Shown: positions 9,775 to 18,273, counted from the stretch's first letter. The stretch is DNA of 51,398 nt from Pseudomonadota bacterium (GCA_018971625.1 JAGXAJ010000025.1:1-51398); one strand, 5' to 3'. Made by a program: numbers and translations. The notes: generated by a model from the letters alone, not told the origin.

Positions 9775-10176
9775 TCACAGAAGCAGCCTTTTCCTCGCGG
9801 CCAAAAGCATTTCCGGCGGAATCTTATGGACGTTGACGATGCGTGCTTTCTCACACTGGAAAGCGGTCCCTGGCGCGTCAGGATCATCTTCGACCACGCA
9901 CTCGACTTCAACTTCATAAATGCGCGGATATTCATGGTGAGCTGCCCAAATTGCAGCTTGGTCGAATAGCTTCACCATGTAGATGCGATTGTTCCGTCGG
10001 ATATCTGGCGAAACATCGCCATTTTGCGGTACGCCGGTCACCGCCGGCGGCAAAATATATTCGCCTATCTGCAGGCCGAAGTTGCCGCCATGGAAGTAGC
10101 GTGGTGGTTTCTTAGAAGGAAGCAATCCCTTGGCGGCGAGACGCCTGCGTTTCCTTTTCCCCATTCTTTCGTTCAT
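9775..10176 (-). CDS. Small ADP-ribosyltransferase-like protein (Arr-type fold)
   Basis: A 133-aa protein if started at MNERMGK. The segment YFHGGNFGLQIGEYILPP resembles the first conserved block of rifampin ADP-ribosyltransferase-like proteins (a His-Gly pair followed by a hydrophobic turn). NRIYMVKLFDQAAIWAAHH and IYEVEVECVVEDDPD give the later blocks, and the end FQCEKARIVNV is typical of this small family. It would be expected to bind NAD and modify a target, which could be an antibiotic, a protein or nucleic acid. The N-terminus is very basic (GKRKRRRLAAKG). The next Met (10164) is an equally possible start. It points the same way as the Shango operon but is separated from it by 400 bp. 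Function is inferred from fold similarity only. Confidence 0.55.
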   Translation of the reverse strand: MNERMGKRKRRRLAAKGLLPSKKPPRYFHGGNFGLQIGEYILPPAVTGVPQNGDVSPDIRRNNRIYMVKLFDQAAIWAAHHEYPRIYEVEVECVVEDDPDAPGTAFQCEKARIVNVHKIPPEMLLAARKRLLL

Positions 10177-10435
10177 GGCCCCGCCGACCGACTTTCTTCT
10201 TCCTCGGTTCGAAACATACAGCATTGGCGAGAACGCCGACTACGGCACGTTGCTGACCGCGATACGAAAATCAGCGTCGCGCGATCAGCGCTTTCGGCGT
10301 CGGTCCCGCGCCGAGCGGCAATCGAGTCGCCCCAAGGTCGTCCAGCACGAGTGAGTTCTCTCGCTCGGCATCGTGAAGGACAATCGATGGGGCACGCATG
10401 ACAAGAGCCTCCCTTTAACTTCGCGGTCGATCTCT

Positions 10436-10660
10436 CCGGGATTTCGGGTCAGGACCGGGTTCGATTCCGATCGGGGGCGATTGTGGAATCCGGAACGGCA
10501 TAGGCGAGAAGCCTGCTGTTTTATTTTTGTCGGCGAATACCGCGCGTCATCGTGTTGGTATTTGTGTTGGTATCGGCAGCAACAGAGGAAAAAGTGTTCT
10601 TTGAATTCAATTGGTTATAGTACTAGCCGATTGCCGGCCAGGGGCACCAAGCATAAAACA
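10436..10660 (+). repeat. Island border repeat, left copy, with tRNA T-arm-like motif
   Basis: This 225-bp stretch aligns with 30515-30745 in the same orientation. Shared blocks in the same order: GGTTCGATTCC (a tRNA T-arm-like motif), GCGATTGTGGA, CGGAACGGCAT or close, GCTGTTTTATTTTT, AATACCGC, TGTTGGTATTTGTGTTGGTATCGGCAG or close, ATTCAA-TGGTTAT and GGCCAGGGGCACCA. Identity looks like roughly two thirds to three quarters. Such a direct repeat, with a T-arm at one end, fits attachment-site flanks of tyrosine-recombinase islands. No intact integrase is left beside it. Confidence 0.6.
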
Positions 10661-10779
10661 TAAGCAATGACAATAGTTTGCAGCCATAGTTCGATTCCTT
10701 ATTTTTCAGGAAAATTTGGGCAGCACCTTTGAAAACATAAGCAAAAGTTCGCGGAATCGCTCGCTGCAGCCGACCGTTT

Positions 10780-10802
10780 TGTTGGTATTTTTGTTGGTAT
10801 CA
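10780..10802 (+). repeat. Third short copy of the border core
   Basis: The block TGTTGGTATTTTTGTTGGTA matches the core of both larger border repeats (10553 and 30639). The flanks on either side no longer match. It may be the remnant of another, older att junction. Confidence 0.4.
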
Positions 10803-11059
10803 AGGGAGCCAACGTTCACGGTGAATTTCGCGATTCCCGAACGAGGGAATTGAGCAGATGGCCCACGAAGAACGATGGCGCGAGCGTCAACCCGAACACG
10901 TCGACTGCCAGAGTTCATGTGATGGGGCTAAGAGCCTGACCTGGCTGTTGCGGATCTTGCATGCGGATTTTCCGGTGCATGATCTACGCTTCCCGAGCGG
11001 CCCGCCCGTGAACGAAAAACAAGTTTCGTCGGCGTATGCTGTCTGCTTTAGAAATACTG

Positions 11060-11525
11060 TTATCCAGCCTTCTGAATCCGTCGGAAGCGTGCGCAGCGGT
11101 CGACGACGATCCCATCGGAGAGAGCTGTCTCTAGGGTCAGTCCTAGAACCACGTTGACAAGGTCACCGTCTCTGTCGACTTCATCGAGCGTAGCGTCAAA
11201 CAGCTCGCGCTGCATGTCCAGATCCATTCCCTCTGGGCCGTCGAGACAAATGAGGCCTGCATGAATTTCAGCCCGCTGATACTGGCCGCGCGTTTCCGGT
11301 GCGGCTTCTGGCCCACGAAAGTCGTAGGCGTTGCGGGTTACAGTTGCGGGTTACAAGAGTCCAATCGCCTTCGGAGTCGCGGAGGAATATTTTAAGCTGG
11401 CGCTCGATTGCGGAATCTGGGTAAGCCACGCGCTCCACGTCGAAGACCGCGTCAGCAAGATGCGTTGATCGGCGACTCGGGTTGTCCAACGATTTATTGC
11501 ACGCCAACCGAGCAACTCTAATGAG
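11060..11525 (-). pseudogene. PIN-like (DUF5615-type) toxin remnant, frameshifted
   Basis: Two reading frames on the minus strand together encode one protein. The upstream frame has DAVFDVERVAYPDSAIERQL and DWTLVTRN. After a frame change the downstream frame gives YDFRGPEAAP, EIHAGLICLDGPEGMDLDMQ and DGDLVNVVL, ending at 11060. The junction LVTRN-YDFR is exactly where a 13-bp sequence is repeated in tandem (11330-11355); removing one unit restores LVTRNAYDFRG. The pattern of a TRN-x-FDFR motif followed by HAGLICL fits PIN-like toxins of the DUF5615 kind. No intact start or antitoxin partner is seen upstream, so it is probably a dead toxin-antitoxin gene. Confidence 0.55.
11330..11355. repeat. 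13-bp perfect tandem duplication
   Basis: GTTGCGGGTTACA occurs twice head to tail. It sits inside the PIN-like remnant and its 13-bp length (not a multiple of three) shifts the frame, which explains the break. Confidence 0.85.
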
Positions 11526-11567
11526 ATGTGCGTTCTCCCGTGATAACGTTAGCGCGGGGAGAAAACG

Positions 11568-14282
11568 ATGCCGACAACCGTTGCATTTGCATTCAGCGAC
11601 ACGTCTACCTTCGATCAAAACATTGCGAATTTCTCAGCTGAGCTCGCAAAGCTGGACGCCGTAGCCGGTCCCATTCTGGCGGGCGCGCTTCCCGCCTTGT
11701 CCAACGCTGAGCAAGACAAGGGCAACTTGCTCGACGCCCTTGACGCAGCTCTCTCAAGCCCGTCCGCCGCCCCCGGCCCACCCGCTTCGTCGGCTCCCAG
11801 CCAGACACCGACTGTACCTGCACCGACCCAATGGTTTCTCGAAGGGTTGGAGATCGAAGGTTTTCGTGGCATCAACAACGAAGGCGCGCCCCTCACGCTG
11901 AAATTCAAGCCCAATTGCGTCAGCTCCATTACCGCGCCAAACGGTGTCGGCAAGAGCTCGATCTACGATGCATTGAGCTTTGCCTTCCGGGGCAAGATCG
12001 ACAAGCTGGACCGGCTGCTTCAGGCCGAACGGCCGCAAGACTATTACCTGAACCGGTTTCACCCGGCCGGCCTAGGCACGGTCAAGTTGACCCTGCGGCC
12101 CGACAATGGCGGAGCCCCCGTAACGATAACGGTCACCCGCACCGCAGCAGGCCAACGGAGTGTGTCCGGCCACCCCGATGCCGAAGCCCTTCTCGCCGAA
12201 CTCAATCGCGAATTCGTGCTTCTCGATGGGCAAACCTTTCAGAGCTTCATGGATGAGACGGCGTTGAACCGGGGCCGCTCCTTCTCGGGTCTGCTGGGTC
12301 TTGCCCGCTATTCCACCCTTCGCCAGCAGCTGCAGCAACTAAGCCACACGCGGTCGTTCAACTCGCACTTTGATACAAGCGCGCAGGCTGCCAAGAAGGT
12401 CGCCGCCGACCGGTCTATCGTTGCGGCGCGAAAAGCCATTGAGACGGACTACGAAGCCCTCGTCTTTGAAAAAATCGCGCCGGAAGCCGCTGCCGCCGAT
12501 TCGCAAGCGCGCTGCCACACAGCCTTGGCGGCCATACCAACGTTGTCGCCGCACTGCGACGGCAAAACCTTCATGCGGATCAGCGGCCCCGATTGCCACG
12601 CGGCCGTAAACGCCGCTGAAGGCGGCCCCGATAAGGCGCGCCTCGCCTCCCTCATTCAAACCGAAGAGCGATGGAAGACGGCGAATAAAGCCACGCCCAC
12701 CGACAGTGACGCCGAGACACTGCACGGCCTTGCGCGCACCCGCGAGGATGCCCTTGCCGGGACTGCGGGAGAGCCGTTGCAGCGGCTTTACAAGGTCAGC
12801 GACAAAGTTATGTCTGGGGCCGAATGGGCGTCACCGAACCTCTGCCCGACTTGCGGTGTGCAACATGCCACATCGGTGCTCGACCACGTGCGCGAGAAGC
12901 TTGGCCAATATGATGCTGTTGAAACGGCAAACGCGGCCGTGGCTACGGAATGGGCGGCCAAAGGCTGGTCAGACCTAGATGGGCTCGAAAAGCTCGTACT
13001 TGGGGAGGACGAAGCGCTTCTTCTCGCGCGCCTGAAACGTTCCGGCGAGGAAGGGACCATCGCGAGCGCAGAAATTACCGCCCTCGCGTCACACATCGCG
13101 ACAATGCGGGCCAAAGCGGAAGCGGAGATACAAAGGCTCGCAACCGAAACTGCCGCCCTTTCAAAAATGATGCCGCCCTCGCTGGTAACAGTTACACGGG
13201 CCATTGAGGCGGCGCAGCGGCTGCAGACGAACTGGACCGCTCTCGAGTCAGCCGGAAGGGAGGCAACCGAACTCGCTGCGCGCGGGCAACGCACTGCACG
13301 GCTGAAATCCTTCCTCGACCAGGCGAGCGCGGTGTTTGCGCAGGCCGAGTCCGGAATGGCCGCGACCCGCCTCGCAGGGGTTGAACCGCTGTGCCAGGAC
13401 TTGTTCCATCAAATCATGTTCAGCCCTGTAACGCCGATCCTTCGCAAACCGTCGGGAACGGAAGATCTCACGATCGGCCTGGCAACCTTTTGGACCCTCC
13501 ACGACGTCTCGGCGCAAGCACTGCTGTCGGAAAGCTACCGGAACGCATTTGCCGTTTCCGTTTACCTGGCGGCTGCCTCCCTCTACGGCGGCGCGCCGCG
13601 TTTCATGGTACTGGACGATGTGACATCGAGCTTCGATGCCGGGCACCAACATCACCTTGTCGAAGTTATCCGAACACGCTTTGCGCGGCCTCTTCAGGCG
13701 AACGGGCCGCAAGTGATCTTGCTTAGTCACGATACGCTGCTGGAGAAGCTGTTCAACAAGCACTCCGGCTCGCCGGACTGGTCGCATCAAAGGCTCGAAG
13801 GAACGGCGCACACGGCCGTACTTCTGCAATCGGGCGCGGTCAACAAGGTGCGCGATGCGACAAACACCCTACTGAACCAAGGACGCGTGGACGACGCCGC
13901 GCCGCGGCTGCGGCAATACCTCGAATATGTCTTACAAACCGTTATCGATAAGTGCCGCATTCCCGTGCCGCCAGATCTCGCGTTTAGCGACGACAAGCGG
14001 ACACCGGGCGAATACCTGAACGCCATCAAGGCCGCGGTCGAGCTTGAGGATCGGGCGAGCAGCCTTATCCTTGAACCGGCCCAGAAGCAGGCCTTGCAAA
14101 TGCACTCAGCCACGATCGTCGGCAACTTCGTGTCTCACTGGGCGACCGGGCAAACGACGGCATTCTCGGCTCCCGCCCTGCTGGGCGTGATGCAGGCGAT
14201 CGAAAACTATCAGGATTGCTTCAAGTATGAGCCAACGCCTGGAGCTCAAAAGCAGTTCTATGCGACACTCCACAGCCGCTAA
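11568..14282 (+). CDS. Rad50/SbcC-like SMC-type ATPase with zinc hook
   Basis: A 904-aa ABC-type ATPase. After a Pro/Ala-rich linker at 63-87, the core starts with IEGFRGINNEG and Walker A APNGVGKSSI (about 123-132). A zinc-hook motif LCPTCGV lies near residue 426, between two fairly short helical arms. Walker B and D-loop MVLDDVTSSFD are at about 680 and an H-loop LLSHD at about 717. A helical C-terminal extension of about 170 aa follows. Rad50-like ATPases with such extensions are common in anti-phage loci, where they sense or process DNA. The start at 11568 has a good binding site (GGGGAGAAAACG). It is followed by a base-hypermodification enzyme, so the two probably act together. It is not a housekeeping SbcC: it is too short and no SbcD is present. 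Confidence 0.85.
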   Translation: MPTTVAFAFSDTSTFDQNIANFSAELAKLDAVAGPILAGALPALSNAEQDKGNLLDALDAALSSPSAAPGPPASSAPSQTPTVPAPTQWFLEGLEIEGFRGINNEGAPLTLKFKPNCVSSITAPNGVGKSSIYDALSFAFRGKIDKLDRLLQAERPQDYYLNRFHPAGLGTVKLTLRPDNGGAPVTITVTRTAAGQRSVSGHPDAEALLAELNREFVLLDGQTFQSFMDETALNRGRSFSGLLGLARYSTLRQQLQQLSHTRSFNSHFDTSAQAAKKVAADRSIVAARKAIETDYEALVFEKIAPEAAAADSQARCHTALAAIPTLSPHCDGKTFMRISGPDCHAAVNAAEGGPDKARLASLIQTEERWKTANKATPTDSDAETLHGLARTREDALAGTAGEPLQRLYKVSDKVMSGAEWASPNLCPTCGVQHATSVLDHVREKLGQYDAVETANAAVATEWAAKGWSDLDGLEKLVLGEDEALLLARLKRSGEEGTIASAEITALASHIATMRAKAEAEIQRLATETAALSKMMPPSLVTVTRAIEAAQRLQTNWTALESAGREATELAARGQRTARLKSFLDQASAVFAQAESGMAATRLAGVEPLCQDLFHQIMFSPVTPILRKPSGTEDLTIGLATFWTLHDVSAQALLSESYRNAFAVSVYLAAASLYGGAPRFMVLDDVTSSFDAGHQHHLVEVIRTRFARPLQANGPQVILLSHDTLLEKLFNKHSGSPDWSHQRLEGTAHTAVLLQSGAVNKVRDATNTLLNQGRVDDAAPRLRQYLEYVLQTVIDKCRIPVPPDLAFSDDKRTPGEYLNAIKAAVELEDRASSLILEPAQKQALQMHSATIVGNFVSHWATGQTTAFSAPALLGVMQAIENYQDCFKYEPTPGAQKQFYATLHSR

Positions 14283-14289
14283 ATGCACG

Positions 14290-14421
14290 ATGCTCAGCGT
14301 CCGCGACATCAACAACGCCGTACGGAAAAAAGACACGGGCTGCGCTGAAGCTCTGGCAGCGCAAGCACGCCTGTGCAAAAGAGTGCCGAGAGACACAGAT
14401 TCGAGGTATGATGCCAACTGA
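14290..14421 (+). CDS. Possible 43-aa linker ORF
   Basis: An ATG at 14290 opens a 43-codon frame (MLSVRDINNAV...) that runs across the 125-bp gap after the Rad50-like gene and ends 14 bases inside the next gene. It could serve only to couple translation of the two larger genes. No domain is recognised and the upstream binding site is weak, so it may be chance. Confidence 0.25.
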   Translation: MLSVRDINNAVRKKDTGCAEALAAQARLCKRVPRDTDSRYDAN

Positions 14422-15451
14422 ACTCGCCCCACGGCTGCCGCTTGATCCGCCGGCAGCAAACCGCCACCGCGGTATCGTCGTCGCGATCGGCAATAACCAA
14501 TTGCGAACGACGCCGGTCTTTGACGCCTATTGGGAGTTCGCGGCCGAGCGGCAGCGGATCTTCTTCCGTCGCCTCGAAGGGATGTCCGGTGCGCTCACGG
14601 CCGATCCGATTCTGAAACTATTCAAGTTCACGAACGCCTATCGGGCCTCTGACCGCGTGAGCCAATACCTCCTGCGCAATGTCATCTACCGACCCGACCT
14701 GCCGTCTGATGCGCGCAACGTCTTCTTTCGCACGATCCTCTTCAAACTCTTCAACAAGATCGAGACGTGGCAGCATCTGGAGGCGGCCGTCGGCAAGATC
14801 ACATGGGAAGAGTTTGACTTCGCGCGTTACGACAAGCTGTTGACGGGCCGAATGACGGCGGGCGAAACCATTTACTCGGCCGCGTACATCATGCCATCCG
14901 GCGGCAGCGTCTTCGGACACAAGCTCAAGCATCGCAATCACCTCCGGATGATAGAGCATCTTTTCGCCGAGCGGTATCCGGAAAGGCTGTCCGACTGCAA
15001 GACAATGACAGACGCGTTCGCCCTTTTGCGGACGGTGCCGTTCATGGGACCGTTCCTCGCCTATCAGTATGTGACCGACTTTAACTACAGCGAGCTGACC
15101 AATTTCGGGGAAGACGAGTTCGTTATGGCGGGGCCGGGTGCACTGGATGGCATTTCGAAATGCTTCCTGGGTGCGGACACGGTGAGATCCTCCGATGTCA
15201 TTCGCTACATGTTTGATCATCAGGAAGAGCATTTTGAGAAGCTCGACATTGATTTTCCGAATCTTTGGGGCCGCCGCCTTCAGCTTATCGACTGCCAGAA
15301 CCTCTTTTGCGAGATATCAAAATACGCGCGTGTGGCATTTCCCGACTATACGGGCGTAGCGGGCAGGACGCGCATCAAGCAAAAATACGAACCGACGGGC
15401 CCCCTGCCCGGGCCGTTCTATCCGCCGAAGTGGAAGATCGCTGCTCGATAG
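14408..15451 (+). CDS. DNA base hypermodification enzyme, aGPT-Pplase2 family
   Basis: A 347-aa protein of the alpha-glutamyl/putrescinyl-thymine pyrophosphorylase clade 2 family. Diagnostic blocks: YWEFAAERQRIFFRRL near residue 38, FTNAYRASDRVSQYLLRNVIY near 77, FRTILFKLFNKIETW, YSAAYIMPSGG, FLAYQYVTDFNYSE, and LWGRRLQLIDCQNLFCEISKY near 275. The phage members modify 5-hydroxymethyluracil in DNA on the way to hypermodified thymines; the fold is related to helix-hairpin-helix DNA glycosylases. The role of chromosomal clade 2 proteins is not established. Here it follows a Rad50-like ATPase and faces an operon with a MazG-like pyrophosphohydrolase and an Nmad protein, so it is probably the DNA- or base-handling part of a defence system. 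The start may be 14408 or 14411 (GAGGTATG precedes). Confidence 0.82.
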   Translation: MMPTELAPRLPLDPPAANRHRGIVVAIGNNQLRTTPVFDAYWEFAAERQRIFFRRLEGMSGALTADPILKLFKFTNAYRASDRVSQYLLRNVIYRPDLPSDARNVFFRTILFKLFNKIETWQHLEAAVGKITWEEFDFARYDKLLTGRMTAGETIYSAAYIMPSGGSVFGHKLKHRNHLRMIEHLFAERYPERLSDCKTMTDAFALLRTVPFMGPFLAYQYVTDFNYSELTNFGEDEFVMAGPGALDGISKCFLGADTVRSSDVIRYMFDHQEEHFEKLDIDFPNLWGRRLQLIDCQNLFCEISKYARVAFPDYTGVAGRTRIKQKYEPTGPLPGPFYPPKWKIAAR

Positions 15452-15460
15452 GGCGCGGTA

Positions 15461-17134
15461 TCACGTGGCCATGTCGTGTATATCGGCAATGGCCGTCGCG
15501 GTGCAGATGACCCTGTTCGTATCCCGGCTGAAGGCGATTTTGTAATCGACGGCCTTCAGCTTCCATGCGCGCTGCTGAACAGATTTTGTCCCCTTGACGT
15601 AGACGAGGTTGCCGGCGCCGAGCCGCACGTCGATTTCAGACCAGAGCTTAGTAGAGTTCTGGTCCAATCCAAGCGCATCGAGAACGGCGCGCTTGGCAGC
15701 GACGGTTTCGGCGTACCGGTTATCGCGCATCGCCCACTCCCGTTCGGCAGTTCCGACCACCGGATCGCTCGCGTGCATGCTCAATTCCGCCGAACCCATG
15801 CCGAGGCCGACGCTGATGCCCTGAACGCCGGGGCAAACGGTTGGAGAAAAGGAAAGGGTCCGGCGGTCGAGATCAATATGCACCGTGCCTTGCTTTTCAT
15901 TGGAAAGCTGGAAGAACATATCGCAGCCGTCGTAGATCGCGTCTTCCCATTCCCAAAACGTATTCTTGGCGACCTCGAGTCCATCGACATAGGCGCGGAG
16001 CGTCTTCAACAGCTTGAAATTGATCAGCGTACGCTCGGGGAACAGGCGCGTCGGCGTGCCTACGACACACCGGCCGGCGGCTTTGGCCTGGCGGTCGCCC
16101 TCCGAGTGAATGGCCTTGATCACCAACTCCTCGACAACCTTGGCGCGGCCACCATCTTCCACCTCATCAACCTTGTCATCGCAGCTTTTGCGCTTGCGCT
16201 TCATCAACCCGCGCACGACCGGAGACCAGCCAAGGTGACCGATGAACGCCAGATGGATGGCGTCGTGAAACCGATATCCGTCGTCCTCGTAATAGTTATC
16301 CGTCAGATCATCGCCGAGCGGCTTACCCTCAAAATACATCCGTGATTTCTGCGGGCCGATGCGCACAAAGGCAACATCGAGCTGGCGCGGGAACTGTTCC
16401 TTTGCGTCGCGATCCGCATCATGCAACGGCGTTGGCGCGCCGCGCTCCGACCGGAACTGCACTTTCCGGCAATTCGATGCAATAACTTCATCTAGCGAAA
16501 GATGATAAAGGCTCGCGATTGCCGAAAGGTGCCAGGCGATGCCGCCAAGAACAACGGTCGGCTCCCTATTTGCCACGTTCGTATGCAGTGCGGCTTCAGA
16601 AGCGGGCAGCACGGTGCGCATTAGCTCGGCGCCGTGCTGCCAGAGAAGCGCAAGGCACACTTCGAGTAAAACGCGGCCATCCGTTCGTGCGGTCTTATAG
16701 GCAAGCCGCTGGTAGTCATCGAAGGTATAGCCATCCGCGGGCGGAAATGCCGCGGCGACGTCAAGAAAGGCTTGCCGGTTGGCGGGATCAAGCGACCGCT
16801 CGATCATGTGGGCGCGGTCGTCGGTGCCGCCGATCTCGGCGCGCATCGCCGTGATATTGTGGGAAAGGATATCGACGTAGCCGCCGCTCATCACCTGCGC
16901 GGCCGAGTAGCAATACCAGAACGAGTCGCCCAGCTCTTCCGTGATCTCGTCGTTGGGCTGGTCCCAATGCGGCCCTTCGCCCCCCTCAGACAAGATCTTC
17001 TTCTTGACCGCCGCGACCAGCGAGCCGATCTCGCTCACCAAACCGTAGAGTGCGATTGATCGCTGTTCATCGACGGGCTTGCCCGCAAACTGCTTGGTCT
17101 TCTCGACGAAGGCGGCGTAATCGAGCGGCTTCAT
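15461..17134 (-). CDS. MazG-like nucleotide pyrophosphohydrolase, two-part protein
   Basis: A 557-aa protein. Residues 20-90 carry a MazG-type all-alpha NTP pyrophosphohydrolase core (ALYGLVSEIGSL, then EITEELGDSFWYCYSAA, with the acidic metal-binding residues). The middle contains FHDAIHLAFIGHLGWSPVV and VEELVIKAIHSEGDRQ, a second helical segment with conserved acidic residues that is often fused to MazG in such proteins. The C-terminal 150 aa are not recognised. The expected activity is hydrolysis of (possibly non-canonical) dNTPs to monophosphates. It is the third gene of an operon; its ATG overlaps the Nmad stop (17131-17134). Its stop is 10 bp from the stop of the convergent hypermodification gene. 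Confidence 0.75.
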   Translation of the reverse strand: MKPLDYAAFVEKTKQFAGKPVDEQRSIALYGLVSEIGSLVAAVKKKILSEGGEGPHWDQPNDEITEELGDSFWYCYSAAQVMSGGYVDILSHNITAMRAEIGGTDDRAHMIERSLDPANRQAFLDVAAAFPPADGYTFDDYQRLAYKTARTDGRVLLEVCLALLWQHGAELMRTVLPASEAALHTNVANREPTVVLGGIAWHLSAIASLYHLSLDEVIASNCRKVQFRSERGAPTPLHDADRDAKEQFPRQLDVAFVRIGPQKSRMYFEGKPLGDDLTDNYYEDDGYRFHDAIHLAFIGHLGWSPVVRGLMKRKRKSCDDKVDEVEDGGRAKVVEELVIKAIHSEGDRQAKAAGRCVVGTPTRLFPERTLINFKLLKTLRAYVDGLEVAKNTFWEWEDAIYDGCDMFFQLSNEKQGTVHIDLDRRTLSFSPTVCPGVQGISVGLGMGSAELSMHASDPVVGTAEREWAMRDNRYAETVAAKRAVLDALGLDQNSTKLWSEIDVRLGAGNLVYVKGTKSVQQRAWKLKAVDYKIAFSRDTNRVICTATAIADIHDMAT

Positions 17135-17781
17135 GCGCTGACCGCTTTAGCTTTGGCGGCCCTCTTCGCGCGGGGCTTTTTCGTGCCGATAAATTGCCAA
17201 TGGGCGGGCTCGCCGATGTAGCCCCGCTGCGGCAAGGTCTGGAGCCATGCCATCACCTGCGCGATCTGGTCGTCGGTGAAGATGCAGCGGTGCCCCGGCC
17301 CCTTCTTCAGCACGAAAGAGAGATGATCGGGAATCTTGATGCCGAGGCGACCCCAATAGGCGAATTCGCGGCTGATCAGCACCCGGTCGGTGGTGCCGGT
17401 ATCACGGTGGAGATCGCCGAGAGAAAGGCTCCCGTCTTCGAGACTATGAAAGGAGTCCTCCTGCAGGAACTCCTCGCCGCCGTCACGGTGATAGATGTTG
17501 TCGCCATAGCGCAGAACGGTCGAGCCACTCATCACCGCCTTCTTGTAGCGGAAGCGGCGATCCTGCCAGTAATCATCGAATCCTATCACCTCGTCGACTC
17601 GCATCCAGTAGCAAAGGTGGCCAGTCAGCTTCGGATCGACGGCGCCGGTGCCAAGGATGTAATCGCCCACCTCGGCGATCTTGCGGATCTGCGGCTTGCA
17701 GCACGCAAGTGTGCAGACGCCGTGAAAGGGATTGGGCGCAAAGCCGAGATCGTGCTCGATGACATAAGAGAACAGGGTCAT
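17131..17781 (-). CDS. Nucleotide modification-associated (Nmad2-like) protein
   Basis: A 216-aa protein starting at MTLFSYVIEHDLGFAPNP. The opening, with GFAPNPFHG, CTLACCKPQIRKIAEVGDY and LGTG, matches the nucleotide-modification-associated domains, most probably Nmad2. These were defined by their linkage to hypermodified-base biosynthesis genes and are thought to bind modified bases or nucleotides. FDDYWQDRRFRYKK and GDNIYH are further conserved blocks. The start at 17781 is chosen because it gives an ATGA overlap with the upstream gene (17778-17781). A Lys/Ala-rich tail ends the protein. The placement between a small acidic protein and a MazG-like enzyme supports a role in nucleotide or base recognition. 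Confidence 0.7.
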   Translation of the reverse strand: MTLFSYVIEHDLGFAPNPFHGVCTLACCKPQIRKIAEVGDYILGTGAVDPKLTGHLCYWMRVDEVIGFDDYWQDRRFRYKKAVMSGSTVLRYGDNIYHRDGGEEFLQEDSFHSLEDGSLSLGDLHRDTGTTDRVLISREFAYWGRLGIKIPDHLSFVLKKGPGHRCIFTDDQIAQVMAWLQTLPQRGYIGEPAHWQFIGTKKPRAKRAAKAKAVSA

Positions 17782-18227
17782 GACGCTTTCGCTTTTTCGT
17801 CGACGCACAGGTTGCGCTCCGTCTTAGGCTTGGGCAGGGGCTGACCGTTGGGTCCTTCAAAACAGTGCTGGTCTTCTTCCGTAACAACGACGCGGAATTT
17901 CTCGGCATCGGGGCCGATGATAGAGTAGGCGTATTTGTTCATGGCATCCGACGGCTGGGCGTCAGGCGCTGCGTCTTCGGGCCACACACAAACGGCGCGG
18001 CGCCCGCCCCGCTGCGTGGTCGCGAGGTCTGCCTCAAGAGCCGGATCGGTGCAGGTGTCGGCCGAGGCCAGGATCACCACGATCTCGTCTTCGCAGTCGG
18101 GATCGGGCTCGCCGACGGCATCGACCACCTCGATCTCATCAGCCATACCCGCGTCTTCGGCGAGACGCTTGATCTGCTCGATCTCTTCGTCCGTCAGGTT
18201 CCGGCCAAGTATCGTGATGCGACGCAT
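17778..18227 (-). CDS. Small acidic protein opening the nucleotide-handling operon
   Basis: A 149-aa protein, not recognised. The start at 18227 (MRRITILGRNLTDEEI) is preferred because GGAG stands six bases upstream; an in-frame Met four codons earlier (18239) lacks a good site. The N-terminus resembles an alpha/beta domain, with a strand DEIVVILASADTCTD followed by a helix and a second strand RRAVCVWPED, reminiscent of TIR-like or deoxyribosyltransferase-like folds, but I see no catalytic signature. It is the first gene of the operon with the Nmad and MazG-like genes. The palindromic operator at 18274-18290 lies 47 bp upstream, so it may be controlled together with the divergent toxin-antitoxin pair. 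Confidence 0.55.
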   Translation of the reverse strand: MRRITILGRNLTDEEIEQIKRLAEDAGMADEIEVVDAVGEPDPDCEDEIVVILASADTCTDPALEADLATTQRGGRRAVCVWPEDAAPDAQPSDAMNKYAYSIIGPDAEKFRVVVTEEDQHCFEGPNGQPLPKPKTERNLCVDEKAKAS

Positions 18228-18273
18228 AATGGTCTCCATAAACTCTTGGGTTGTGGCCCGGCAAGATATGAAT

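Larger units (their letters stand above)
10177..11059. other. Gene-poor region holding the left border repeat
   Basis: Nearly 900 bp with no gene I can support. It contains the left copy of a diverged repeat whose other copy is at about 30.5 kb and a third short relative at 10780-10802. Several short frames read through it, but none resembles a known protein. It fits the scar of one or more integration events. Confidence 0.45.

Noticed and set aside
9477..9836. 119-codon plus-strand frame starting MEEQVLAPERS
   Set aside because: No recognised domain, poor start region, and it runs into the complement of the ADP-ribosyltransferase-like gene.
10436..10500. Complete tRNA gene suspected because of GGTTCGATTCC
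   Set aside because: The T stem does not pair fully and no D or anticodon arm is found at the right distance; kept only as a T-arm-like motif in the border repeat.
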